The notes: generated by a model not told the origin, from the letters alone. Positions 35,494 to 45,645 are shown, counted from the first letter of the stretch. The stretch: DNA of 64,000 nucleotides from Rosellinia necatrix (GCA_021209875.1 JAGYVD010000003.1:3162001-3226000), one strand, 5' to 3'. Program-made: numbers and translations.

Positions 35494-36464
35494 ATGGATT
35501 CTCTTGTTAGAAGTACACTACGAGACGAAATCTTGGCCATTCGACAGCTTTTTGGCCACTCCGATGCCTCGGCACATGGAGCTTCCAACCTCGGGGCGAC
35601 ATTACAGAATTCTTCGATGAAAGATGTGCTTTTGGTAGGAATCGACGTCGACACATATCAAGGATACGAGCATCTTTCTATCGATCCACAGATCTACATA
35701 GGTGTGTTTCTATATTTGACACCCGAGTTCTGCATCATTTGATACACGAGGGCCTGGACTCGATGCGTGAAACCGATATTTTGGAATCATATCAGTTCGT
35801 CGTGGGAGACTCCAAGTACTGCAAGAGAGCATCTCGAAAATTTATGTTCGGAAAGTCGCAATCGGTACCGCTAGGTGAAGTGAAAATGCAGGTTGAGTCA
35901 CTGGTTTGCCGTCAGGGCAGGGATAATATCCTAGTTTTTCATGGTGATCACAGTGATCGGAAGGCTCTATCAAACCTTGACATCCGACTACAACCTCTAT
36001 ACATCATCAACAATATCAAAGCAGCCCAATATCCGCTAGGCCTACTATATCGGTTAGGGCTCGAGGCTATGCTCGGCACTTCCGGTATCCCATATACCAA
36101 CTTGCACGCCGCCGGAAACGATGCCCACTACGCTCTGCGCTCCCTGTTGATGATTGAGGTTACTGACGGACATAAAATGGAATTAGAGCCTGCCAGTAAA
36201 GATCTCTTCACAACTTTCCCTGCCATTGCTCGCAGTGCGAGGCCAATTACGGCTGGAGAAAAAGTGGCAGCTTTTGAAGCATCTCGTCGTCAAATCAAGG
36301 CGGAGAAAACGGCTCGTCACAAGGCTCGACGGGCTGCAAGAACAGAAAGGAGAAGACAAGGACGTGACGCCCGAATTGAGACAGATAGCCAGTGCTCTCC
36401 TACAGAAGACGCGTGGATCGCTGATATGCGGACACCAGCAACCCTGCCGCCCCTCCCTTTCTAG
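35494..36464 (+). pseudogene. Gfd2/YDR514C-like RNase H-fold protein, frameshifted
   Basis: Two overlapping frames together give a recognisable Gfd2/YDR514C C-terminal-like domain. The first (35494-about 35703) reads MDSLVRSTLRDEILAIRQ, then LLVGIDVDT and IYIG. The second (from about 35706 to 36464) reads VSIFDTRVLHHLIHEGLD, then LESYQFVVGDSKYC, FHGDHSDRKAL and LHAAGNDAHYALRSLLMI. The switch is explained by one extra GT in the GGTGTGTTT tract at 35701-35709. Without it the family block would be continuous. The family has a DEDD exonuclease-like fold; IDVDT and the GNDAHY block fit its acidic motifs. The C-terminus is a basic Ala/Arg helix. It may be a pseudogene or a sequence error; an intron is less likely because it would remove the block. 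Confidence 0.7.
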
Positions 36465-37047
36465 CTAATAGGCCTACCTGGGCCGTTTGAAGAGCTGTTA
36501 TTACGACCTGAGCTGAAAGGGACTAACACGATCAGAGCTACATCGATGGCGGACAATACGTAAGCGCCACGGCGACGGGATTGGTGGCATGCCCATATGG
36601 AAAGATACTGTAGTGGCCGGCGCTGACTGCACCGATACGATATACGGACCAGTACGGCCTTGGATCACGGACTGGTACGGTATTCGTACAGCGCTATCCG
36701 CAGTTGAAAACCAAGCCCCAGGCCTCTCTTGAAGTCTCTAGGGCGGCCCTTGACCTTCCGGACCGGATAAATGAGTTTTTGATCGTTTTAACGCTGTTCG
36801 GCAGAAGCACCACTTCGAAGCTTGCCATATAGCCAATATCAACGAACATACAAGTAGGCTCCAGGAAGGGGAGTCTTTCAGTGGTAAAATAGTCGGTATG
36901 GCCTTAACTAACCGGAGGCCTAAAAAAAGGTCCGAAGCTACTGGTTAAGAGGCGATCAGCTCAACCGAGCCCCCCTGGTTACCTGAGAGATCCGTGCATT
37001 TTACCACACTTGTGGTAGAACCTTTTTGGGGAGTACTTGCGTACGAT
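36465..37047. other. Repeat-derived spacer with left arm of an inverted repeat
   Basis: Sequence between the Gfd2-like gene and LTR-like copy D. No coding frame is seen. The right end (36953-37011) is one arm of an inverted repeat whose partner lies at 37409-37462. Confidence 0.5.
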
Positions 37048-37462
37048 TGTGATGGCTGCAATAGTGGCAGTTGGTTCAATGCCCAACTATACCCCTGTAT
37101 TGGGAAGAAAAACCCAAGTTAAAAAAGGAAGAGATCTACATACAAGCCTGACGGCCGAACTTCCAACTTATATACACCTAACAGGCCATTCACTACATGA
37201 CTGGCCACTATATTCGCTAATTACCTTCCTGTCGGTACCCACCAGGGCTATTGGCCGCGCCACTGGGCCTACTTCGGTGCCAGTCATCCAGCCAATCTGG
37301 GGTCAGCATGGCCATAGATCGCGCATGAGCCATGGCTAAGTGCTATAGCGATGCTGTGGCGGGTCGTTGTGACGCAAGCACTCTGGATTTTATTTGTACA
37401 CCAAAAGGCTGGTAAAGTGCACGGATCTCTCAGGTAAGTAGGGGGGCCAACCTCAGTTGATC
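36953..37462. repeat. Inverted-repeat pair split by LTR-like copy D
   Basis: The left arm at 36953-37011 reads CTCAACCGAGCCCCCCT, then ACCTGAGAGATCCGTGCA and TTTTACCA. The right arm at 37409-37462 is its reverse complement with few changes. More diverged pairing continues inward (an AGTACTTGCGT-like word on each side). The centre is occupied by LTR-like copy D. It looks like the ends of a DNA transposon or a MITE into which copy D inserted. The right arm is followed within 150 nt by a Fot1/pogo transposase relic. Confidence 0.65.
37048..37339 (-). mobile_element. LTR-like repeat, copy D (reverse)
   Basis: Read on the minus strand it shows the same blocks as copies A-C: a start resembling GCCATGGC, CCATGCTGACCCC, a GGCCGTCAGGC word, TTTTTCTTCCCAATACAG, TATAGTTGGGC, and an end in CCATCACA. 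It is about 292 bp long. The outer end is decayed. Confidence 0.65.
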
Positions 37463-37599
37463 TGTAGGCTCCTAGTTAAGTAATTATTCTGGAGTATATT
37501 CAAGCCAACGGACTAGCTTTAACCCCAGCTGTTGTATATATGGGTCGACATCTTCAAAGGCAATTGTCTAGGCTAAAAATGCCTAACTAAAAGTTCGTA

Positions 37600-38115
37600 A
37601 CTGGTGCCACAGGCTGGACCAAAAGCCAGATCGCATATTTCCAGCTTACGGAAGTCTATTTGCTAGAAACTAAGCCCGAAAACGCGTCCCGGCGGGAGCT
37701 TCTACTCCTCGATAGCCATATGACCCATATTAACGGGAAATTTATGTACAAGGCCAAAATCAACAAAGTCGAACTGTTGTATCTGCCAGCCTACTTGTTA
37801 TACTTGAACCAACCGGCCGATCTGGAGCTGTTTTTGATGCTAAAAGCGTATTTCCTGCAAGAAATAGTCCCGTACGCCCACTTATCGGCTACAGCACCGA
37901 TTTACAAGCAGCGCTTCTTAAAGGGTTACGTAACGGCTAAAAAAAAAAGCATACGGCTTGAAGTGGTCATGGCCGCGTTCAAAAAAGCCGGCGTTTGGCT
38001 ACTTAACTGGCGTAAGCTCTTCGAAAACGGCCAAATAGTATGTGAACAAGCTAAGTCTTTAACTCAAGAAGCCTCGGGCCTCCGGGCGGCTGTCCTTGCC
38101 CTCCGGAAGGCTTAG
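37600..38115 (+). pseudogene. Fot1/pogo-type DDE transposase, C-terminal relic
   Basis: An open frame preceded by an in-frame TAA at about 37588. It reads TGATGWTKSQIAYFQL, then RRELLLLDSHMTHINGKF (the LLDSH motif with the second acidic residue), then VELLYLPAYLLYLNQPADLE, which corresponds to the third catalytic block of the DDE_1 family, where QPLD is usual and QPAD stands here. It goes on with FKKAGVWLLNWRKLF. The N-terminal helix-turn-helix region and the first catalytic Asp are absent, so it cannot be functional as it stands. It lies right of an inverted-repeat arm in the orientation expected for an internal-deletion derivative. No matching right end was found downstream. Confidence 0.8.
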
Positions 38116-39197
38116 ATAGGCCAGAAAAGGAGTTTTTTCACTCCCAAGCGGTCCCAGGACCGAATGGCCCAGTTAAAAGAACCGGAAACGCAATAACGCG
38201 GCTCAATTACAACAAAAAAGCCTTATTTATAAGGTCGGCAAGTGAATTAACCAACTAGCTAGTCAGATAACTACCGAAAACAGAGAGATAAAATAAAGAA
38301 CGGCTTTGCTAGGATTAGTGGAATTCATAAAGCCCTTATCGTGGTCGAAAAACAAAGGGAGCGCTAGAAACAAGGTCACGCGGCTGAATTCGAACGGGAA
38401 GCCAAAAATAGCGACAGATTAAATTCGAAAATATACCTCATCAGTAGCATCTGGCAGATTGTTCATAAACCACTTGGTTGTTGAAACAATTGGATATTTA
38501 CTTGGCAAACTGGCTTGGTTGAAGGTGGTGGGGATGATCCACTTCCTAGGACCCCACTCCAGTACGTAACCCAAGGCCTGCCTGTCCGAGAATTACGTCT
38601 GCACTTGCTTGCCTGCATAGCTCCTCGGATGGATAACGAGCTAAACCTAAAGCGGAGCTTCTACATCTGCAATACACAAACTAAGCGGCGGCTGTCAATA
38701 AAAGTGACTTAAAGCAATTGGCATATCTCAATGATATTATATGTAATAGTTACCTAGTAGAAAGTTAAAGGGGTAAAGATGGAGTATATTTGACATAGTC
38801 AGCAAGAGGGGCTCCCTATCTAATGTGTTAGATAATGATTGTGTGGATTAGATAAGGTAAACTAGCCTAAAGGCTAAGTCCTGTAGGGACAAGAAGCCCC
38901 TCCTTCTAATCCACTAGCTAGTAAGCATTAAAATATTTTAAAAAAAATTGAATTTAGCTAGTTACTTATTTTTTAAACTAACTAATATATATCCAAGTCC
39001 TAAAATGCCTTCCAGAAGAAAAGCTTCTAGAAAAAAAGCTTCTGGAAGAAAGGCTTCCTAAAAAAAGGCCTCCAGGGAAAAGCTTCCCAAAGGAAGGCTT
39101 CCTTAATAATGTCTGCATCCTAGCCTTCATCCTTTATCCTGGCCTTATAAAAACACTGAAAGTTGTTAATAAATTCTAAGATAAAAACATTAAAAAA
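38116..39197. repeat. Decayed repeat DNA with AT-rich patch and AAGCTT minisatellite
   Basis: No gene is supported; a 65-codon frame at 38515-38712 has no similarity. From about 38920 the sequence is AT-rich. At about 39014-39105 lie roughly six imperfect 15-bp units containing AAGCTTC or AGGCTTCC, giving repeated HindIII-like sites. Confidence 0.5.
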
Positions 39198-39491
39198 TGT
39201 CATGGCCCACGGCCATGATGGTGTCATGACCCACAGCTATATGGGTCCTGATTGGCTGGATGGACGGGTGGCCTGGTGGCTCCTGATTGGCTCCCGGGCT
39301 AAGTGGGTATTGCTACGACATAGTGAATGCGGCGGCCCAGTCAGGTAGTGAATGACCTAGCAGTATGTACAAGTAGGAATTCTGGCCGTCGGCCCTGTAT
39401 ATAGTCTTCTTCTTTTCTCAACCTTAGTTTTTCTTCCCAATATATAGGTATAGTTGGGTTCTGCTCCAACTGCCGCTATTGCAGCCATTAT
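39198..39491 (+). mobile_element. LTR-like repeat, copy B
   Basis: The longest forward copy, about 294 bp. It begins TGTCATGGCCCACGGCCATG and has an internal near-duplicate start (TGTCATGACCCACAG), ATTCTGGCCGTCGGCCCTGT, TTTTTCTTCCCAATATA, TATAGTTGGG and TATTGCAGCCAT. Its right end has decayed (CATTATA for CATCACA) and runs into AT-rich sequence. Confidence 0.7.
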
Positions 39492-40387
39492 AAAAAAAAT
39501 ATATATAAATAAAAAATAATTATATTAAATTTTTTTTTTTAAAAAATATAGGTACTATTTATTTAAAATAAATAAATATAAGCTATGCTTTAGCTAAATT
39601 ATATAGACCCACTTTTACCTACTTATCTTATATATATATATATATATGAATATATGAATAAACATAAATTATATATAAAAATACTTAAGACAGGTGTTTA
39701 TATCACAGAGTTTCCTACATGTTTGAGAAGATTGGTATGAGGGTAGAAAGAAAGATCCTCTATTAATTCCTCTGCTAGGTGGGGAATTCTAGTAAGTCTA
39801 GAATTAACCCCTGCAGGGGTGGCCGTGGGCCACCTGTTGCCAGCCGTAGCCTGTGCAACCTATCTAATCTAATAATACACGAGCCGTTGGCTCGATTGAT
39901 ATGGGCCCCTTCGGGGACTCTATCAATGTTTAACGTTGCTATTATTAATATACTTAAGTACCCATTCCATTATAACTATATCTTCTTAGCCAGACACCTA
40001 GATTAGACGTTAATACTACTACTACTACTACTACTACTACTTAGCTAGGTACTTACTGAATGATGGACTGAGCCAAGCCTGAGCAATAGTGGCAGTTGCG
40101 CTAAGCCTGATTTGTTGTGGCACATTAGAAATGGTGGAACCCAGAACCCCCCCAGGAGACCGGCTAGCCTGAGCTACCTACCCTACAACATCTTGCTCAT
40201 CTCCCCCAGCCCAGCATTCGATAGGTAAACACCATCCGTCATCACACTCCGTTCAACCTCTCACAAGATAACATTAGACACCACGTTACTACCAACACGC
40301 TTCCCCTCCTACCCGGGTCTCTTAGTTTTATTGCGTCTCCTGTGATATCAGGCTCCGCCACCCTTTGCAGACGGCTCAATTGTCGAC
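39492..40387. repeat. AT-rich patch and core+(TAC)n copy upstream of RPT1
   Basis: Bases 39492-39720 are very AT-rich with TA-dinucleotide runs, as in repeat DNA hit by RIP. A core+(TAC)n copy is at 39993-40041. The 250 nt before the RPT1 start should hold its promoter; CT-rich words are seen at 40250-40330. Confidence 0.5.
39993..40041 (+). repeat. Core+(TAC)n interspersed repeat, copy 3
   Basis: Core GACACCTAGATTAGACGTTA then ATAC and about eight TAC units; identical in the core to copies 2 and 4. Confidence 0.75.
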
Positions 40388-40426
40388 ATGGTACGTCTCA
40401 CTACAGTGCCCTGGTACCATGGCACC

Positions 40427-41823
40427 ATGGCACTTGCTAACCTCATAAAGCCTTCCGCCACAGGGTCAAGCTGGGAGAAGTATAAGAAGAACTTTGCCGA
40501 TGACGAAATAGAAGAGAAGAAGATTCAACCGCTATCCGACGAGTGCGCGCTGCCATGACCTCTTCAAATTTCGACACTAGTCACTAACCCACGGGTAGGG
40601 ATATTCAAGTTCTGAAGACATATGGTGCCGCGCCGTACGGTACCGCACTCAAGAAGCTAGAGCAACAGATAAAAGAGAAGCAACAAAGCGTAGACGAGAA
40701 GATTGGCGTCAAGGAATCCGATACAGGGCTTGCCCCGCCGCATTTATGGGATGTCGCCGCCGATCGGCAACGCATGTCCGAGGAGCAGCCCTTACAAGTA
40801 GCAAGATGCACCAAGATTATTGCGGATGAAAAGGACGAGTCGAAGAGCAAATACGTCATCAACGTCAAACAGATTGCTAAGTTTGTTGTCCAGCTCGGCG
40901 AACGCGTCTCCCCCACCGATATCGAGGAGGGCATGCGAGTCGGCGTCGATCGCAACAAGTACCAGATCCTACTTCCCTTACCACCCAAGATTGATGCTAG
41001 CGTTACCATGATGACGGTCGAGGAGAAACCCGATGTTACATACGGCGACGTGGGTGGTTGCAAGGAGCAGGTGGAGAAGCTAAGAGAGGTTGTCGAAATG
41101 CCGTTGCTGTCGCCCGAACGTTTCGTCAACCTGGGGATTGACCCCCCGAAGGGCGCCTTGCTGTATGGGCCACCCGGTACCGGCAAGACCCTTTGTGCCC
41201 GAGCTGTTGCAAATCGAACCGACGCCACATTTATTCGGGTAATAGGCAGTGAACTGGTCCAAAAATACGTCGGCGAGGGCGCCAGGATGGTCCGGGAGCT
41301 TTTCGAGATGGCGAGGACAAAAAAGGCGTGCATCATCTTCTTTGACGAGATCGATGCTGTCGGCGGTGCCCGGTTTGACGACGGCGCTGGTGGGGATAAC
41401 GAAGTCCAGAGAACGATGTTGGAACTGATCACACAACTTGACGGTTTCGACGCTCGTGGAAATATCAAGGTCATGTTTGCTACGAACAGACCCTCGACGC
41501 TTGATCCCGCTTTGATGCGGCCGGGTCGTATCGACCGAAAGATCGAGTTCTCACTTCCCGACCTCGAAGGAAGAGCGAACATTCTCCGCATCCACGCCAA
41601 GAGTATGTCGGTCGAGCGGGATATCCGATGGGAGCTGATCTCGCGTCTCTGTCCCAACGCCACGGGTGCCGAACTGCGAAGTGTATGCACCGAGGCTGGT
41701 ATGTTCGCCATCCGTGCCAGGAGAAAGGTGGCTTCCGAGAAGGACTTCCTGAGTGCCGTCGACAAAGTCATCAAGGGCAACCTGAAGTTCAACTCGACCG
41801 CGACTTACATGCAGTATAATTAA
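40427..41823 (+). CDS. RPT1: 26S proteasome regulatory subunit 7 (AAA ATPase Rpt1)
   Basis: Exons 40427-40542 and 40599-41823 give 446 residues from the ATG at 40427. [20 protein letters not shown] is the conserved N-terminus of fungal Rpt1. The AAA module has Walker A GPPGTGKT at about residues 229-236, Walker B IIFFDEID at 284-291, the second region of homology with [12 protein letters not shown], and a C-terminus YMQYN as in yeast Rpt1. It is one of six ATPases in the base of the 19S particle that unfold substrates. The start is unsure. An ATG at 40388 is also in frame and would add 13 residues, but it is followed at once by a donor-like GTACGT with a GCTAAC branch word and a CACAG acceptor. 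Splicing there would destroy the frame. Confidence 0.92.
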
Positions 41824-42643
41824 GGATTTGCTTTGCGCAGTTTCGAGACGGCCTTGGTATCGATGTATGAGTACGCGTGAAATCATGGAGATGGGCTGGT
41901 TCTTCCTTAGAAACGAAACGGTAGTACAGGCGCATAGATAATGAATGAAAAGACCCGCATTTTCTGCATCCTCTCCATGGTTGCGGACTAAACCTACGCT
42001 CAGCCGGAACTATAAGAGGCGTGTGCATTGTTAGGGTGGCGATGATCTACTAGTAGAAGAGTCCAGGTGGTAACGGGCTTGTAAGTATCAGCGTGGAGGC
42101 ATCAAAGTCACTGAAACCAAGTCTTGGTTTGTTTAGTCTTGGCTTGCGGCCAACTGTATTAAGATTAGAACCATGCCCTTCAAGGGGCGCTTTCTGTCCT
42201 CATCAATGGCGCTCGGGAGTGTATATGCGCCCATCGAGCGACACTACTCGTAGCATCTCGAACAAGACCAACAAATCCTAGGCGAATGCTATTCCACGCC
42301 ATGCAATATACGCCAGGTTAATGCTTAACACAGCCAAACCCCATAAAACCTCCCTTCTAAAACCCTCGCCTACGGCTAGAGTATGATGATGGGGCCGGTG
42401 TTGACAATAGCTCTGTTCCTAATACCCCGGCCACGCGTGCGGCCCGTAGCGTCTCGTGCATCCCATGTGCGGGTCTTGGGATAACCATTCGCGGTTTTAT
42501 TCTGGCCCTACTCTCTCGCAGGGACGATGAGGGGCCCGCGGCGGTGCATATCATTTCCCTTCCCGTGGATGATGAGCCGTGACACCTCTTGCCCCTCGCT
42601 ACTCCCGGGGCGGGATTCAACTCACTCCGCTCATGGGGACGTC
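41824..42643. other. Convergent intergenic region RPT1 / Cys-rich gene
   Basis: This holds the two 3' UTRs. No repeat cluster or further gene is seen; the right end is GC-rich and overlaps frames that are shadows of the minus-strand gene. Confidence 0.4.
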
Positions 42644-43692
42644 CTAGGCCCCTCTCATCCCGGCCAAGCATCCCAGGCAGACGACGTCGCCCTCGCTGCC
42701 GCGCTCGACACAGCACCGGCTACAGACGACGCCGCGGTGGCCTCGGCCGGACCAGCCCCCGTCCCCGCCTTCGCCGCCCTCGCCCTCGCCCTTCGTCTGC
42801 CTCTGCTCCGGCCTCTGCTCCGACCTCCGCGCCCCGGCGGCCGCCTTGTCATCGGCGTCGCCCCCGTCGCGCGCGGCACTCTCCTCGTCATCCACATCTC
42901 TCATCATGAACGATGCCGAGAGGTCTTCTTCTGCTTCTTCTGCTACCGCCACCGTCTCGTTGGGGTCATCCCCGTCCGGCGGCACCGGGAGCCAGCCCTG
43001 GCAGGCCCGGAGGCAGACGAAGCAGGTCCGTTCGCCGCAGCCCGTGCAGTCGGCGAAGGAGTCGAGGTCGGATTTCTTGGTGGGCTTCCGGTGGCAGATG
43101 TGGCATGGGCTCAGAAGGGCCGAGGAGTTCGTTCTGGTGGTGGTGGTGGTTGTGGTTATTGTTGTTATTGCGGGCCGGGGCTCATGTGATGATGCGTCAG
43201 CGGTTAGCGTCTGCTGCGGGTGGGCATGGGAGAAGTAGGATTGTTGCGGTTGGGAGGGGTCGTAGGGCGATGTCTGGTTGTGATGGTGGGCGTAGTAGTT
43301 GCTTGGCTGGTTCTCCTCGACGAGCCGGAATCGCTTGCTCACAGGCAAGGGGTTATTAGTCTTCCGCGGAATGTTGAAGAGCGTGGCCGAGCCCCGGTTC
43401 GCAGGTATGATATACCGTTCATTGTTGTTTATAGCTGATAGTAGATCCTGAGACGCCTCGAACGTAGAGCTACTGGGAACGATACGGCAATGTTAGTCAA
43501 CTGAACAAATCTAGCGTGATAAAACGGGAAGGCGAAGGTGAAGGTGAGGGTGAGGATGGAGGTTGATGGGGATGGGGTGTTATGAGAGGCTGCATACAAC
43601 GGCACCTGCATCTCGCCGTCGCCATCTCGCCTCCTTTTCCTGGACGACGGCGACACCATTGAATACTCGGGATGCGTTGCGGACGGCATCAA
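42644..43692 (-). CDS. Uncharacterised Cys-rich (zinc-ribbon-like) fungal protein
   Basis: Proposed minus-strand exons 43692-43601 and 43472-42644 give 306 residues. The N-terminus MMPSATHPEYSMVSPSSRKR and the block ERYIIPANRGSATLFNIPRK, then KRFRLVEE, look like a conserved family of Sordariomycete proteins. The core is a putative zinc-binding region with CHICHRKPTKKSDLDSF, then CTGCGERTCFVCLRACQGW. After an acidic and Gly/Arg low-complexity insert comes VCSRCCVERGSEGDVVCLGC. The paired CxxC motifs suggest two zinc sites, but no function is known to me. The first donor (GTTGTA) is weak; it was chosen because it joins the conserved blocks in frame, and an alternative donor GTGCCG sits 5 nt upstream. 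Treat the exon 1 boundary as tentative. Confidence 0.7.
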
Positions 43693-44359
43693 GCTACTGC
43701 AAGCGGCGCTACAGGCAAACCATTGTCAGGTGAGTGGGAAGGTTGGGCAGTCTTTGGCAGAGGATGTTTATAGCGACCACTACAAAGTGGGAGTACGAAG
43801 TGGAAGTACAAAGTGGGAGTGATAGAAAGATAGAAAGATAGATAGACAGGGCTTTGAAGATAGAGCAAGGAGGTGGACGGAGTGATGTACGTTACAAACT
43901 GGAACCCTGTTGTCCTAGTTAGCGAATAGAAATTGGGTAATTTTTTTATGATTTTTTATTTGTTTTTCATGTCGAACCTCTAGGGGTATGTGAGAGTGAA
44001 AGGTGAAAGGCAGTCAATGAATGGTGGTGTGTTAGGTACAGAATCCTTGTCTCGGGGATTCGTTGTAAATAGGTAGTGAACTGTGGTGACTGGTACCTAG
44101 GTACGTAGGTAACTAGGTAGGTACCTACCTGCCTAGGTAGGTAGTTACTAGTAACTGTGCTTGCTGTTGCTCACCCTACCACCTCGTAGATACCACCTCG
44201 TAGATAGGTTACATAATCTAGAACCAGATTAAAAGGCTATTTAAGCTATGCTATTAAAAGTTTAATTTTCTATATACTAATAAAAGTCTTGTTTAGTATA
44301 AAAATTTACAGATACCTAATAACTATATAGTATTTATATATAGTTGTTAGGAGCTATAG
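43693..44359. other. Upstream region of the Cys-rich gene
   Basis: Repeated AAGTGGGAGTA words at 43786-43822 and a GATAGAAA tract at about 43821-43845. A cluster of CCTAGGTA/GGTACC motifs at 44092-44150 is followed by AT-rich sequence up to LTR-like copy C. No gene. Confidence 0.5.
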
Positions 44360-44517
44360 TGTTATGGCCCACAGCCATGCTGACCCCTGCTTGGCTGGGT
44401 GGCTAGGTGGTAGTGAATAGCCCTAGTTGGTGTGTGTACGGGTAGGAATTCTGGCCGTCGGCCCTGTATGAGGTATAGTTGGGCTCTGAACCAACTGCCA
44501 CTATTGCAGCCATCACA
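44360..44517 (+). mobile_element. LTR-like repeat, copy C
   Basis: A short forward copy of 158 bp from TGTTATGGCCCACAGCCATG to CCATCACA, with ATTCTGGCCGTCGGCCCTGT and TATAGTTGGGC inside. Its right end abuts the kinase-like pseudogene, which stops being recognisable exactly here. No clear target duplication. Confidence 0.7.
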
Positions 44518-45290
44518 GACCGGGTACCATCCTGACGGAGCCCAGTCAATAATCGCTATTTCACCTCTAGATCCAACCATGATGCTTTTATGCTGGGAAT
44601 CACTGCGTGTGAACACCGACTTACCATTCCCTTAAAGAACCTGGGACAGGACGCGAAGGTAGTAGTCAGCCTCATGGCGGAGTTCCTTGCTGCTGTCCGC
44701 CCTGAATCGCTGAACCGCCAAACGATACCATGAACTGGCCCGGCCTCCGTGTTGGATGGCTCATTCATAGTAGCAATAGGCCCCCAAGTGCGGAAGAGCG
44801 CATCATTTAGTTTTGTCATACCAAGGCTACTGAAATAACCAGAGAGTGGTATGCTGCAAAGAAGCTGGAAGGCATCGCACAGAGTGTCAATAACCTTGAG
44901 CCTTTCGGGTTCATCTATAGTGTCCCATGCCTCTTCGAACGTGCGACCATGAATGTGTTCTATGATAATGTGTGAGGTGGCCGATGAAAATGGCCTAGCT
45001 TTCTGGTAATTGCAAAGACACGCGGCACAAGGCTCTTGAGTGTGAAGATCGTAATTTCGCCTTCTACTGGCTCAACTTCTAGACCATGCTTGACAACAAA
45101 GTGCTCCCTCACGCACACAGCACATCTTGCGCTTAGACTTTTGAGTAACTACATGTGAAGAGCTCTCAATTTCATCTACTGATAGTGGGAGTTCAGGAAG
45201 CTGACTGGCTGGCTTGCTGAAGAGCACCGTGGTTTGCGCGGGCACAGGTGGCAGGGGAGGGGGAGACAGTGAGGATGAACATGAAGATGG
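44518..45290 (-). pseudogene. Kinase-like (APH phosphotransferase family) gene, frameshifted and 3'-truncated
   Basis: Read on the minus strand, pieces in different frames follow the order of a fungal APH/kinase-like protein. These are LFSKPASQLPELPLSVDEIE, HFVVKHGLEVEPVEGE, IIIEHIHGRTFEEAW, then LCSIPLSGYFSSLGM, and finally VFTRSDSQHKSIMVGSRGE followed by IAIIDWAPSGWYP. The last two correspond to the catalytic loop (usually HGD, here RSD) and the metal-binding IIDWE-like motif (here IIDWA). At least three frameshifts separate the pieces, and the C-terminal part that usually follows GWYP is replaced by LTR-like copy C. Both changed motif residues and the truncation argue against activity. The role of such genes in fungi is poorly known. 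Confidence 0.75.
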
Positions 45291-45377
45291 GAACTTTTCC
45301 CTATGATGTGATTATTGTGTACAGAAATGATGTTGTATCTTAGGTACAGGGAGCCTACTTATATTAGTCTAGGTACT

Positions 45378-45505
45378 TGGTGGTAGTTGGTTCAGTGCCT
45401 ATCTATGCCTCTGTATTGGGGAGGAGAACAAAAGTTAAACTTCTTATATACAACAGTCCATTCACTGGGTGAATGGAACTAGCCTCACCATTTGGCCAAA
45501 TATAG
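45378..45505 (-). mobile_element. LTR-like repeat, copy E (reverse, partial)
   Basis: Reverse-strand match to copies B and D: TGAACCAACT, a diverged TAGGCAC, CCCCAATACAGAGGCATA, and a TATATAAGAAG word. Both ends are lost, so the limits are approximate. Confidence 0.5.
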
Positions 45506-45608
45506 GCTTTTTTATTGTTATATAACTAGTCAATACTAATACTAATTTCCTAATTACCAACCTGCCTAGGATTCTGTGATATGCAGGTAGTGGACTCTAT
45601 ATACCTAG

Positions 45609-45645
45609 GTAGTAGTAGTAGTATTAACGTCTAATCTAGGTGTCT
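45609..45645 (-). repeat. Core+(TAC)n interspersed repeat, copy 4 (reverse)
   Basis: The minus strand reads the core GACACCTAGATTAGACGTTA followed by ATAC and about four TAC units, the same as copies 2 and 3. Confidence 0.75.

Noticed and set aside
34453..37339. LTR-like copies A and D as terminal inverted repeats of one element carrying the Gfd2-like gene
   Set aside because: The unit has its own TG...CA ends and occurs alone elsewhere (B, C, E), so opposite orientation is better read as independent solo LTRs.
40605..41792. 395-codon minus-strand frame over RPT1
   Set aside because: Antisense shadow of the highly conserved Rpt1 coding exon.
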